DNA of 64,000 nt from Eupeodes corollae (taxonomy: Eukaryota > Arthropoda > Insecta > Diptera > Syrphidae): assembly GCF_945859685.1 (NCBI RefSeq), contig NC_079148.1:36839946-36903945 (forward strand). Direction: 5' to 3'. Positions 45,587 to 59,300 of this stretch are shown one piece after another (positions within the stretch are counted from its first letter, which is position 1; the number at the start of each line of letters is the position of its first letter). Made by a program: the position numbers and the translations under genes. The notes under the pieces were generated by a model that worked only from the letters and a program-made list of their open reading frames with translations, was not told the origin of the DNA and did no database searches.

Positions 45587-48307
45587 ATGTCTAATCAAAG
45601 CGATAGTGATACAGAAGCTTCTCTTGAAGCTGAAATTAAAAATGCAAAAATACAAATAGTTCAAAATAAGAAGCCATCGGCTAAAACGAAAAATGGATTA
45701 GACAAAAATGGAACCATTTTTCCACCAGACGGAGGTTGGGGATGGTTGGTCGCAATAGCAGCTGGCATAAGTTTTGTAAGTTTTTGTTTTAATGTTGTTT
45801 AATGCTTTTATTTCTAAATTTTTCTATCAATTATTTTACAGCTCAGTTCCATGCCATTACTTCTTCAATTCGGAATTCTGTTCAGACAACGATTTACAGA
45901 ACTCGGATGGAGTAGCTCACAAATAGTGACTTTGATCAATGCACAACAAGCAGCATCAGCTATTACAGGTATTATTTATTAAAAAAAATAACTAAAAATT
46001 ACGAAGAAAAAAATCTACTTAATTGGTTTTAGAATTGAGGTTTCCTGAAAATACTTTCCATGTTAATAAGAATTTTGCTGAGACAAGTTTTAAATTCATC
46101 GAGTATTGTACTTATTGTAGACTACTTTTTAAGTACGGTATTCCAATCAGAACTTATAGTTGACAGTTGTAACTTCTGAAGTCCTCATTTTTTGAAACTT
46201 GTTCAGTACAAGTTAGAACTAAGTTTATACTAAAGACAGTTTCACACACGATTTTCTAACGAATTAAATGTTAACATTTATTACGGAAATGGTGAAATTA
46301 TTGCAGTCACAATTTGCATATTTACTTTAATATTTGTCGAAGATGCGATCACAATTGTTCACCGAGATTTTGTGATCTTAAGACTTTTTACTTTGCAAAT
46401 TTGCCAAAAATCGATTCAAGACCTTGGAGATTAAATTTGTGAAGTAATCGAGGACATATAGAGCCATTCCTGCCATTTTCAATAAAACAGACAACTTAAT
46501 TATAGATACAAATTTGCTATTAACACATAGAGCCTTAAAGGCTATTGTTATGTCTTAACTTAAGTATAATTAACAATTACCAATGCTGACTATGGGCACA
46601 AATTGATTCAAGGACCAGCGTAAGCTTTTGATTTGTCGTTTACAATGCAATTTATTTTGGTTCTTACGATAAATTAGAGGCAAGGGCTCGATATATTTGC
46701 AATTCTGCGAATTGGTTATGGAAAATTTCATGAAAGGTGGTGCGGTGTTGCAACCGTATCCAAAGTGGCCATTTAACTGACATATTTTTCCACTGTTAAT
46801 AAAAACCTGCAAATTTTTTTAATTTTATATTTAAACTTTTGAAAACCTTGTATATATAATTAATTTCCAATTTCAGGAATTTTCAGTGTTTCACTGAACC
46901 GAATATTAACTTTCCGTCAAGTGAGCTTCGTAGGAGCCATTTTGGTTTTTATAGGCCTGATGGCGACGTTATTTTCAAATTCATACATTCACTACTTTTT
47001 GTCAATAACATTTGTGTATGGTAAGAAAGTTAAATACTTTATTTGTGTGTTCTTATAATTTTAAATTTATGTTTTAACCTCAGGTTTTGGAAAAGCTTTC
47101 ATATTCTCCAGTTCAACTCGTGCAGTAAATTCTTATTTTAAAACAAAACGAAAATCCGCAATGACTGTGATGAGCTCCATAGCCAGCTTGGGCCCAATAT
47201 TTTTGCCATTTCTTTCAACATTTCTAATGTTTCAATATGGCATTACTGGCTCTGTTTTATTTTATGCCGGATTTTCACTTCATAATTTTATTAGTGCATT
47301 CGTCTATGAACCTGTTCGAAAGCATGCAAAACGTCTTAAAGGAGAAAGACTTGCAGAAAATCTACGAATTTTACATCTCGAAACACCTCCCAAGGGTCTA
47401 GATTCAAAACTAAATCTTCAAGATTCGAATGGTGCCAATAATGAACAAGCTTCAAATGCTGATAAAGCTGATGCTCCACTTACCTATAGCTTAGTTATCG
47501 AGAAGAACAATTATTCATCAAATAAATTAGACGCCTCTCCAGAGGAGATGCAATTTCTTCAAAAACCTCGAGAAGAGTTTGTCAAAGAAGTTGCTCCTTC
47601 GTCTCGAAATAGGATCGTTGACTACCTGCATTTGGACCTATTAAAGGACTTCACTTACTTTAACTTGGCTCTGGGTCTCACGGTCATCGAATTTACGGAA
47701 AACAATTTTGCTTCAGTATTACCCTTCATACTTTCCGAATTCAAATTCACCAACATCGAAATTGCCACGTCTATGTCCATACTTGGATCCTGTGATATGA
47801 TCATGAAGTTTTTGATTCCATATACAGTGGGGAAGTTGAAGTGTGACAAGCGAGTAATTATGATCGTAAGTTGCATGTTGATTTGTGGGGCACGTGTTGT
47901 TGTTGGACAAAGCCGCAAAGCGCCAATAGCTTTTGTGTGCTTCAGTGTGATGGGAACAAATAAGGCGATAAGAGTGGCATATGGCAATATGATTTTACCA
48001 GGTTATGTTGCCCCAAAGAGGCTTTCAGATGCCATTGCATTGGAACGAACTATTATGGGACTATTTTCATTGTTGGCGGCACCAATTATTGGTCAGTATG
48101 ATACTTTTAACAACGATATGATGAACGAATAGAAAGTCTTGAATTTGTTTGATTTCAGGTCTTATACCCGATGCAACAAGCTATGGATTTTTTGTGCTGA
48201 GCATGAATGGAATGTGTGTTGTCGTTGCTCTATTGTGGTTTGGTGAAGATCTCGTGAGATGGTGTTTCAGGAAATTGCAGAAATCGCCTCCAAAAGAACA
48301 ATCTTAA
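45587..48307 (+). CDS. Gene C: SLC16/monocarboxylate-transporter-like protein, complete, 538 aa
   Basis: A second complete SLC16-type MFS transporter. Coding exons: 45587-45775, 45842-45968, 46877-47020, 47084-48091 and 48159-48307, all GT-AG, phases 0,1,1,1, total 539 codons with TAA. The acidic N-terminus precedes PDGGWGW (47-53). The YFKTKR motif is at 171-176 after helix 4. The loop between helices 6 and 7 spans about 229-330. In helix 8 the charged pair is Asp391 with Lys395 in place of Arg. The last exon holds helix 12 and a short tail. Exons 2 and 3 have the same lengths (127 and 144 nt) as in B and D, evidence of tandem duplication. Intron 2 (908 bases) holds a minus-strand exon-like frame. 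A candidate AATAAA is at 48393. The substrate is unknown. Confidence 0.93.
46570..46806 (-). other. Exon-like antisense frame in intron 2 of gene C
   Basis: On the minus strand a TTTGCAG acceptor (ending at 46807) is followed by a 78-codon frame closed by TAA, with five cysteines (KICQL, YGCNT, NCKY, LHCKR, GNC) and no internal ATG near its beginning. The patch is less AT-rich than the rest of the intron. It might be the last exon of a small nested gene, an old insertion, or chance. No upstream partner exon was found and no family is recognised. Confidence 0.2.
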
Positions 48308-48392
48308 CTATTAATTTAATTAGATTTTAGGTATTCGTATCAGAATGTAAGACTTGAGAAATGTGTATATAAAACGACTGAGCACAATCTAA

Positions 48393-48398
48393 AATAAA
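48393..48398 (+). promoter_or_regulatory. Candidate poly(A) signal of gene C
   Basis: AATAAA 86 bases after the stop codon, in an otherwise typical AT-rich 3' UTR. A second candidate (AATAAA) lies near 48443. Confidence 0.55.
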
Positions 48399-48449
48399 TC
48401 GAATTTTTATTGAGAGATCAACAGAAAAGTACAGATAACAATTAATAAA

Positions 48450-50410
48450 GAAATCACTTAATTAACAAACAACAAACTTGTGGGAGTGATTGAGAAGGCT
48501 ATGGTTGAAGTTTAAAAATTCGTATGATGTTTAGTACCAATTTTCATATTGCAATATTTGTTTGATGTTTTCGGGAAAAATCAAAATATAGTTAGGACAG
48601 TATTTAACGTTGTTAGGAAAGAGTAATAGTGCTTTAATAGTACAGTTGCATTTTTTTACAAGAATTCAAGAGAACTAAAAATCCTTTTAAGAAATTAGAC
48701 GTACAAAAATAAACGCATTTTTAAAGAAGAAAATATGAATGTTCAGGAAAATTAATATTGGGTACATTTCATTTAAAGTAACTTTGAATAGGTGAAATGT
48801 ATACTTTTCTCAATATTTCAAGTTCTTTCTCTTGATTATGATTGATATATGTAATTAATTGTGATTTAAAACAAAAATTCAGAAGCAAAGAATATACATT
48901 TACTGATGGTGGCAGGTTAAAATAAACTGGCTTCAGGTTAATTTTATTATTTTCTAGATTGTACAAGAAACACAAGTTTAAATTCGATAAAATAAAAAAA
49001 AGTAAGTGAACATTTTACAGGACAAAATAAAAACTAAATAAAATTGCATCAAATGTTGAATCGGTTTTTATCTATAGAACATCTTCTTCTCAAAAAGTTA
49101 CATATATTATTAATTTGTTCTTGTCCTGCTAATTTCAGAAAACTGAATCTAACTTTACATCGTGCAAAAGCTTTTAAAAGGTTTTAATAATGTATCAGTT
49201 AAAGATTTCAACACAATTTGATTGCTTTTTCAGTAATTTGTAATAAGTAACATGTAACCATTATGAAAAAAGCAACCTATGTCAAAAACAGCTGCAGCTC
49301 TTTTAAGAACTATTTCTTTGCACTCTTAAACTTTTGTTAAGGTTACATGTCGCTGTACCAACTTGTAGCTATTCATTTTCTTTTAAAATTAAACAAGCAC
49401 ATTTTTCTGAAAATTCGATGTCTTGAAAACGGTTCAATAAAAATAAATCTTAGATTATTAAAACTTTATTTTTTTCTCTTATATGAATGCATATTAAAAT
49501 TTTTATAAACGCTTAAAACTAAGACAGTTGACTACGATAATGAAGCGTTTATAAATATAAATAAAGAGTTGTCCAATTTTTGAGACGTCAGCTTTTGTTT
49601 GCATCTTATTTCCATAACAATTGACATGTCGATATTTTTGCAGTGGATTTTAGTGATCCAGGATTTTCGGTTTTTTGAATTTTGGGTCATTGAGATTTTG
49701 AGATTCTTGTTTTGAATGGTGGTACTCTCACTATTTCAATTTATTTATCTACTATTAAATATATTTAAAAATATCAGACAAAGTTTTAATGCAATCAGAA
49801 TGAATAACAGTTTCAATACATTTTTATAAATCACAACCACTAAATAGTGCTTGTGACTTAATAATGCGCCAGGTAAACAATTTTAAATCAGACAATTTAG
49901 AAACAATAGAAAAAAAAATAATATTAAATGATAGAAACAAAACAAATCAAACATCATACTCAATTTAAATCGATTTAAAAGGCTTTTAAACAAAAATATT
50001 GTCGAAAAACGCAAATAAATTGCGAAAAGAAAATAAACAATTAATTTCAATCAAAGACATGTGAAATTTAATTTCCAGGTTCAATAAATTGGAAAGACCA
50101 ATATGCAAATAAATATTTGTCCTTGCAAATTTTTTAAGTGATTCTTCTTGTTAAGGTTTATAAATTATGATGCATGCCTATGAACGTATGTTTTTTTATA
50201 CGATGACTGATTGAAGCTTTTTGTTCAAGTTCAAGTTTCTCTTTTTACACTTCAGAATTTTCAGAAAGTAGTAAGCTTATAGCAAGCGTCAAACTACGAT
50301 CAGAGACTTATCATAAGTGCATGTGTTAGTTGATAGTAAAAAAATATTACAATTATAGCCTAACACAAGCACAAAATACAAAACATAATTAACATTTATC
50401 TATTACAGAA
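48450..50410. other. Intergenic AT-rich sequence, nothing recognised
   Basis: No gene or clear repeat. The minus frame 48769-48975 has no domain. Confidence 0.4.
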
Positions 50411-50429
50411 CAAAAAATAAAATGAGAAC

Positions 50430-51830
50430 GTTTACGATAGTGAAGCACTGGTTCTAAACAATGATTTTAATCCCACCTTGGTAAAATTTAAATCTATCGA
50501 TGAACAGTTTAAGTTGCTCATTCGACTTAAAGTTTCATTCTTCCCATAGTTAGTTCTATGGAAGTCAGTATGTATAAAATCAAATGTACGCAGGTGATGA
50601 GTTCCGTCTCGGTAATTCAAATATACACCAGATAGCAAATAAGGTGCATCAATTTTACTATTAATGAGTTGATGAAAGAATACTAAGCCATTATTAACAC
50701 GCTTTTGATGGAGAGATTGCAATTGAAGAAGCAGAATACGATGTTCTTAGGATCATCCCAAAGAAGACCCTTTAAGGCAAAGTGAATGAAATTATATTGA
50801 ATTGATTAAATTTCCTAATAGGGAGTCCAAAGCTGAGAAGCATATTTAAGATGAGGACAAACATGACAATGGTACAAAGAAAGAGTAAAATAGGGATCAT
50901 TGATCTCCTTTGCCCAGCGTACTTTAAAACCAAGCATAGAACTTGCTTTATTAAATGTGGAGACACTTCCGACTAATTTTGTTGGTAAAAGTTATAGGCT
51001 ATTTTTCCCACACCAAAATGTGAAACTATCAATGTCGGCTTGTAAAAGGATACGATCTTGGGTGGATTTTATTATCATAAAAATGTTCATGTCATCAGTA
51101 AAAATAAGAACTTCACTTGAGCGAAGACAGGACGATAAGTCGTTAATAGACAGGATGAATAGAAAAGGGCCAAGATGTTTCACCAGGGGAACACCAGATT
51201 GTGCAACAAAAGATTCAGAATAACAATTTTTAAATTTTACCTCATAGGATCTGTTTTCAAGGTACGCTTTGATCGAAGCTAAGACAAATGGTGGAAAACC
51301 AAGAGCTTTAAGTTTAGATAAAATAATTCCATTTCCACGTTGGTCAAAACTTTAAGAAAAGACAGTGTATACAGAGTCAACTTTCTGAAGCGTTTGAACA
51401 TAAGTTTGAGAATGTGAGGAGATTTGTAACGGTTGATATTTCGCATATGAGAACAAAACATTGCTACACTATAACAAACAACTTGTTCAAACAATTTCGG
51501 AATGCAAGAAAGCTTTGCAATTGGCCTGTAGTTTGTTATATCCACCCTGTTACCTTTCTTGAAAAATTGGTGTTAGAAATGACCTCTTCCATAAACTGGG
51601 AAATTTGCCTATTTTTAGAAAAACCATGGGGGAATACCATTGGGACCGGCTGAGCAGTCATCATTCAACTCAGATAAAAGATCAAGGACCGTACTCTGCA
51701 GCACAGGGATGTGACTACAGTAGTTTGCGATTCTATAAATCATCCTTGTCACCACTTTATTTAAAACCCTCTTTATAATATTTTGGACAAAATAATACAT
51801 ATACATATGACAAACAATCATTAAATCTGG
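50430..51830 (-). mobile_element. Jockey-like LINE fragment, minus strand, decayed
   Basis: On the minus strand RT traces occur in order across several frames: SAGPNGIPPWFF (near 51620-51660), ITNYRPIAKLSCIPKLFEQ (near 51485-51540), GPFLFILSINDLSS (near 51130-51175), a degenerate catalytic box FTDDMNIF (near 51080-51105) with Thr in place of the usual Tyr or Ala, DSFTFWCGKNSL (51000), and a C-terminal domain at 50432-50722 (SLHQKRVNNGLVFFHQLINSKIDAPYLL, continuing to SMSNLNCSSID-like sequence). The 5' half of ORF2 is absent and an internal stretch around 51190-51280 is shifted. It is not active. Confidence 0.8.
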
Positions 51831-51966
51831 TAGGTAGTTAATTTTTGAAAAAACTACTAAAATTGTAGAGTGCTAGTGCTTTTAACGTATATTTTAAACA
51901 TTATAAAGAAGGGGCATATAATATTTTACTTTGAAAACGACTCTTTGTAATAAGGCAAAACCAAGA

Positions 51967-52548
51967 AACAGCCAGAGATGCGATAAATGATAACTTCTTA
52001 TCTCGTCTGTCTAATTGTCTAAAACTTTTACAAAATATTAGTAGAAATATTTTGTATGAGTTAAAAAAATATAAATAATAAAATCAATTTTTTTCCAAAT
52101 TTAATATCATTTTTTACACAAATGCAATTTGATTTTTCTAAAACCATTATTTTCCGTTTACCACAAAATTAAGCACCATCTCCAAGTCTATACCTTTATT
52201 GATTCACGTTATATTCAGAATCGAATATCAATGTTTACCAATATAGTGTATTTTATTTTTTGCCAAGATACTTGAAAAATCACTTTGGTTCGTAACATAT
52301 TTGTGGTTAACCAAAATTTTCATATATTCTTAAATTAAATTTTTAAAAGCCAATGACTAAATTTGTTTAATAAAATCAATTTGAAGTCGATATCTCTACT
52401 GGTTCTTGAAATATGGACGAGGAAAAAAGCTTCCCAAATATTTCTCTAATAATATTTAATTTAGATTCTAGACCTTGACACGTCGAGAAATGGCAAAATT
52501 TTTAATTTGAAAAATCGGACACATTAGGGAAGTTAATAAAAAATAAAA
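51967..52548 (+). repeat. Repeat R copy 6, short and diverged
   Basis: The head (CAGCCAGAGATGCGATAAATG, TAACTTCTTATCTCGTCTGTC) and tail (AATTTGAAAAATCGGACAC, AGGGAAGTTAA) are recognisable. The middle is reduced to under 500 bases and has no tandem array. Confidence 0.6.
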
Positions 52549-55500
52549 TGAATTAAAAAATCGATAAATTATTATTTGGCTTTATCGGATTAAACTGCAA
52601 GAAACTTATATTTTTATTAATTAATTTCTTAAACATCAAGAACAATGCTTATTTACAATCAATTAACAGAAAATAATAACTGCTATAAAATAAAAAAAAA
52701 AAAAAATAAACAAATAGATTGACAAAATCCCTGCGAACCGCTGCGACTATGCAGCATTGTCTCGTCTAGGTTTAATGAGACTCGATCGCGGCTTTTCTTG
52801 TGTCGGCAAAGAATCACTTGGTGCAAATTCTTATTATATCTGTGCTTTAATATTAAGGCAAGCTTGATTTACTTTTCTACACAATGCTTGCTTTATTTAA
52901 AGATCGTGCAAATTAAAACAAAAACTTAAATTTTTTATAGCACACTTTCACTTAAGCTATGACTTAGCTTTAAAGTCGACATGTTTTTGTTCAATTACAG
53001 AATACCTACTTTGTATTTATTCAAAAGTATTCATTCTAAACTGATAATTTTTTGTTTCTAATTTTTGCCGCAAATCAAAATTAAGATAAAAAAGTTTATA
53101 TTTCATAGGAATTCTGCTCTGCAGTGGTTTAAATAAATAGAAAAAATATCGGCCTTGCCACCAAGATAAGAATAAAAACTTGTTAATTCTTGATTATCAA
53201 GTTGATATTTTGTACTACATGTTTCGTTTATCTTTAAAAACTTATCAAAAACTATAACATTTCATAATATCATAGCATTTATTCTCTTTTAGTCATCACA
53301 TTAAAACCATTATTAAAATCATAGTTTCAAAGATAAGTGAGACAATTGCGTTATGATTGAGTTGTTATAATTCTCCAATTGGATCGTTATCTTCTATAAA
53401 TAATTTCGTAAATCACAGCAACTTTCGCAAAATGATACAGAAAGATTGGACAAATATTGTAAAATTAACATAAAAAATCTAAAAATAGAAATTGTGATTT
53501 AATAGTGGGTTTGACATACATCTTATTTATATTTTCTATGATGAAAAGATACATATATGTATATGTACATGATAAACAAACAAAAATTGCGGCAAATCAA
53601 AAGAAAAAATGTTTAAATAAATAAGTATAGGTGTATAATTATCATCAGAGGAAACGAGTCATCTTTATTTTTTTACTTTTATTTCACAGCGTTACCTAAA
53701 TTACGTAGAATAAAAAAAAACACACACTTAGTAATGAAAATAAATTATAAGTATCATTTTTCCATCAACCGAAACTCTAAATACGAAAACTATTCATAGA
53801 AACGATGAAATCACTGTCATTAACTCCTTGAAATTTGTGTATGAAACAAACCACTTATTTTCATGATAATATGATAGATATTCAATCAATTATAAGACAG
53901 GCATAATTATCAACTTTGTGAACAAATATTGTTCTTATCTATTCAAAAAAACAACAAAATTATTTATAAAAAAAAATAGTATGTACTTTATAGGAATTCA
54001 ATCTTCTTTTGATGTTTTGTATCAATTTTGTGGGTGAATAGATTTTCATGTGATTAAAATGCTTGTTTTTTCATCGGCAGGCGGAATCTATAAAACACGA
54101 AAATCACTCACAGACAATTTCACAAGTTCAAATTTTATATTTATTGAACAAAAAAAAATTAACACCGATTAAATCGATACCAATGTAGATATGCATCAGA
54201 TACTATTTCGCATCTGCCAGATACACTTGAATTTATTATTTTGCATTGATTAGAAATGGATCGATATAGATATTTTTTACTTTTATAAGAAAAATAAACA
54301 AAAACCTTATGTAACCACTTGACACTCATAAAAGGATATTTTTTTAATAACGCACCTTTTGTATTTTATTAGAAAATATATCAATTATTTAATATGAATA
54401 ACTGAAAAACAGCTATAAGCGGATCTATGCCGGGAGGCGACGACGACGCTTTCTTCTGAACTTGAATATTACTTTTTTTCTAGATTTGAACTTGAAATTA
54501 AAACAAATGAATACGAACGCGAACGCGTCTATAGTAGATGATTCTATTTAATATAAACTTGTGGCGGTGGCGGTAGTGGCGAAAGACTATATGTGAGAAC
54601 TTTTCTCAAATCGCGTCCGATCCGCAACAATGAAAATTCAATACTGATAATGTCTCTGATTCAAGCAGAAAGACATAAAAAAAAAGAAAATAAAAAAATA
54701 TACAATAATTGTATTAAGTATAGATACAAACAACATTTTTATTTATTTTATTTTTGCTAACGGAATACAACTCTTTTGGCTCATCGTCATCATCATCAAG
54801 CTTCAACAAATTGGTATTGCTGTATTTTGTTTGCTATCTATTGAATTCAGCGAATTTGGTGACGCAATTAATATTACTTAGCTATAGACGTATTGTTGTA
54901 ATAAACTATTTTCGTTTTGTTTAAAAGTTGTTGTCGGAACAATTACTATATTTTAGTTTTTAGTTTGATGTATGAACTAACTACTACATATTTATTTATT
55001 AAACTATTTTATTAATTTATTTTAATTATTGACTTCGATAGCACACACAAGGGTGAGCTTATAGTGACTCCAATTACAAAAGTTGTGCTGTAAGATTGGA
55101 GTTAATAGGGAATGTTGTTAGCAATGTTTCATTCATAAATAAATTAAATGCATGCTGAACACAAACTTGGCACTTTGATATTTTCTTAAATAAAGTTAGT
55201 TGTTTTAATAGCTTAACTATAAAATGTCAATCAGATTGTCAGAGTGATATGCCAAAAAGACAGGTTTAAATTGAACTTAGTAAACGTAGTAAGTAATAAA
55301 TTGTTTTTCAGTATAGTTTTGCAACTCACTGTATATTTATCTATTGATATTAGAAAATAGAGCATTTTGACCGTTCAACATGATTCAAAAGAATTTTTTT
55401 GAAAAAAATTATATTTGCTTTGATAAAAGACTATTTTTTAAAATAAAATCAAAAAAGACTTTCTATTGTTTAATTTAAAAAATTGCACTTGATTGTTTTT

Positions 55501-55985
55501 GAATAACCCACATTCTTATTTAACAAATATTAAATACGATACTCAATTTTTGTGTTTAAAGATTTTACAATAAGATGTTTCATTTTTAATAGCTCGTTTT
55601 TTGTGCAGCTGTCACTTTTAAAGCCGTCATCTTTTGACATTTGAAATTTTACATTATTCCTAAAAATATAATAATACACGATTTATCGATAAATTAAAAT
55701 TCACTGGAAATATGGTAAACATTTTGCTGTTAGTGATGTGTTAAATTAAATTTAAATCCTGTACGTCCCTCAGAACCAACTGAGAATTTTGCTACTGGTA
55801 TCCCGTAGTATTGACCAATAACCCAGGTTTCTCGATTACTCCTTTAAAATTTGGCATTCCACAAATGTCAATTAACTTGTATCGTTGGTTTCTTGCTGAT
55901 TGAGTCCTTAAAATGCATGAAAATGAATCATTGCATTGACAGCTGTCAAATTACATGATCTAATCGGCCAAATGACATCTTCACG
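52549..55985. other. Long intergenic stretch with two GC-richer patches
   Basis: No coding frame is supported. 52725-52830 contains a GTCTC...GAGAC stem and a CGATCGCGG core. 54425-54620 contains GGCGACGACGACGC, GAACGCGAACGCG and GTGGCGGTGGCGGTAGTGGCG phrases. Both stand out in very AT-rich DNA and could be promoters or untranslated first exons, possibly of gene D or of a gene outside the window; nothing proves this. Confidence 0.3.
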
Positions 55986-56039
55986 ACCCCCCCCCACTCC
56001 CCGTGAGAGATAACATGGAAATTGAATTTTTCGTGCAAA

Positions 56040-56395
56040 AGAATAAAAGAATCATTGTTTCGTTAGCTGTATGGCAAGTGGCACCGTCCGGTTGAAACTA
56101 CATATTGCCCACATCCGTATCTTCTAATTTGGGCCATACAAAGTTCGTTATATATATCTCACGATAGTAAACACCATTCACACTAACTTCCACATAGACA
56201 GGCCTTATTTTGGAAAAAATATGGCTCGATAAATTCGGCTATTACTGATTATCATTCGCTCAAATGCAGAAATTGTGCTTGTTGACGAAACCACTGAGGT
56301 AAAAATGTGTCTTATCCCTAATGATGATTTTCTTTGAAAATTGAACATCAACTGTTGCCATTTAAACCTTTAAAATTCAACCACCCTATATACTG
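56040..56395 (-). mobile_element. mariner relic, minus strand, internally deleted
   Basis: On the minus strand from about 56340 down: DKTHFYLSGFVNKHNF (the block usually reading DEAHF...GYVNKQN), then a stretch with VYVEVSVNGVYYREI, then FQPDGATCHTANET at about 56102-56058. The right terminus near 56370-56393 (CCTTTAAAATTCAACCACCC) matches the ends of the mariners at 36650 and 61610. The C-terminal catalytic region is missing. Inactive. Confidence 0.72.
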
Positions 56396-59300
56396 CCTCA
56401 GTTTTTTTAAGGAACTATTCACATGAATTTTCCTACCGGCCCTTTCTTCTAAAGGTATACAGCTGCCTACACCATTTTTTTATTTGTGAATACTTGTGAA
56501 GGTCAATTTTGTATGTATCATGCACATTTTTCAATTTAAACCTTTTAAAAGTTCACTAATAATCCGAAGCCTTGAAAAGGTTCAAGCACATTTGCTTGAC
56601 AAAAAAAACTAGTTTCATTTATATCTGATGCTTCTGCATACACAGCAGCTTCACACAAGATCCATTAAACGCATCTTACCTCTACCTTAATCGCTTTTAG
56701 TCTCATAAACGTATAAAAGTAATATTTCAATTAATAAATCAAAAAAATGTTTTTGTTGTTTTCTTTGATGTTTATGTAAATTCAAGTTCCATTAACGGTG
56801 ATATGCGCCCCAGAGCGGCTCTGTGGATAATTCATCTTTGCTAACCTTCAATGCATCCCATTTATTATGCCAAATAGTATTTCACATTACAATACAACAA
56901 AAAAAACAATCTATACTTCATACATAATAATGACGTCATTTGTATTTAAGATTTTTGCAATTGAGTCGATTAGGTATGCTATATTATAGCGCCTCATTTG
57001 CTCTAACCATTATCGTCATGCTAGAGATGTATTATAGGACGATGATTCAGCAATTTGTGTATAAAATTATTAAAAAACGAATCACGTTCAGCAACAGTGG
57101 TTTACATTCACACAAAAATATTTTTCCCAAAAATCCTACAAAGAAACGAAAAAAAACTATCTTAGTGAAATTTATGAATACAAATAACACAGAAATAGAT
57201 TAGAAAACAATGGAGTTGTAAAACAAAACCAATTTAAGTTTAGAGACTTGGTAATGATTTACTTGAATGCCTGGGATAAAAGATTATGTTCAAAGTTCAA
57301 TGTACCCTCCTACATAGTTAATTCTTATTACGATTTAAAGAACAAAGTTAAATTCGTTACGAAATCAAAAACGTTGAAAAGTCTCTGAAGCGAATTTGAA
57401 ACTTAAATTCATACACGTAAATTATCTTTAATGTTAAGAAACATTCAAAAATAATCTACTTTAGTATTTTTGATACATTTTATAAAAGCCAATCAATAAA
57501 AAACAGTTAATGAATGTTTCACTGAGGCTTGCGAAATATCTATCGAAACCGAATTAAACAGTCTGCATTTCCATTTGTTTAAATTTGGTAAATCATGTTT
57601 ATGACAATAAGTTACTAAACCAATAAAATTTGAATATATATTGACAATACATTTTTAAGAAGAAACATAACTTCACATGTATCATCCTTATAAACAAATT
57701 TCAACCCAATTTTTCATCTGCTTATCTTTAAGATCTCAGTAGCGGCAATGACTTGCTATTAAGATAACATCAAGTGGGATAAAATATTTGTCTGCAAATA
57801 AATATAATTCGTTCTGCTTAATTTTTTGTTGGCTTCATTTTTATTTGAGAGAGAATTTATGAGAAGTTTTTAATCTTTAAGGTGGTATTCAAAATCACTT
57901 CTGAAAGCTTAAAAATCGTTCTTTGCTGGTTTTGTCTACGGGATTTTCAAAAACTAAGGCATGCCCTCTATAACTTCACGAAATCCAGCGTAAAGGTTTT
58001 GAATCCATTGTAGACTATTGCTTAAATCAAAACTATCCAAAAGTATTAAATCACAATATAGAAATGTCCAATTGTGGTCAACTCTTCGAAAAATAACACG
58101 TTCGCGACATTTTTCTTGGAAAATTCGACTTTATCGTTGTTTGTGGGACACCCATGGCATTTTTGGGGTGAATTCCAAAAACTTCATTGGTTCTTAAAAT
58201 CAAACCTGTAATAAATAAAATTATTTTCGAGCAATACATAAGCATTTAATAACTTACATTTTTTTCATATTAATTGATACCACCACAATGTTTCCGCAAC
58301 TATTACGAAAGCCAAATCTCGTTAATATAATAAGTGTTGGGTACATTTAATGCATTGATAACCTATTTTAATATCGATAACTCAAAAAGTCTTCATAGAA
58401 ACAAGAAATAATTTAGTCATTTATTATATGCAATTCGTTCTTGTTGATTCTCATTCATTGCCATGACCATTTAAATTGCCGGAACAAAAATATTTATTAC
58501 TTTCTTAAGCACTTATCTAGATTAATTTCAATTAGGTAACGTATGTTTATCCACGTGTGATCTTCATGAGGAAAAAAGACATCTTGAAGCATCAGTTCGA
58601 GTATTGTTAAAAAATGCATTTCTATAATAATATACAAAGAACAATATATTTTCTTTTCATTATTTCATTTAAATTTATGAGATGTGGGATGTTACGAACA
58701 AATAAAAATGTTTTGAATTTTAAAGCGCTGACAATAGTTTTGTTTATGAAACTTTGTTATAGAAAGGCGTCACAACAATTAATATTCTCTCAATGCGAGT
58801 TTTTGAAGTGCATGAAGGCTGTATAGGTGTAATAATAATTATAAAAAAATAGTTCATATTGTAAACTTACAGTACAACGCAATACATCTATTTACATATC
58901 GATGGAATAACTGCAAAAATATGTACATAAAGTTATCATTCACATCAAAACCTAGTTTTTAACTGGAAAACTAGATCAATTAAACATCGAAAATAGTTGT
59001 ATTACTAGTAAACAACACTCAACAAGTTTGTATCATGAATCAAATTAAAATATCAAATAATTTGTGATTCTTTTTTATTTCTGTTATAGCGAATGGGAAG
59101 TCAAAAATAGTATCAAAACACTTTTGAGGGATTCACAAATTGATGGTGTAAATTAAAGAAAGCAACGCAAATCCATTAAATGTCTGACAAGAGACGACTG
59201 CCTCCGGCTGATGCCGCCAGTGATCGCCACCGTGCTCCCGTCAATTGAAATAAATTAAAAAAAATTAACTGAACATGATGTGCGGTAGTAAAAAGTGCAA

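Noticed and set aside
56940..57203. 87-codon plus-strand frame
   Set aside because: Basic, AT-driven composition with no family resemblance, splice sites or conserved motif.
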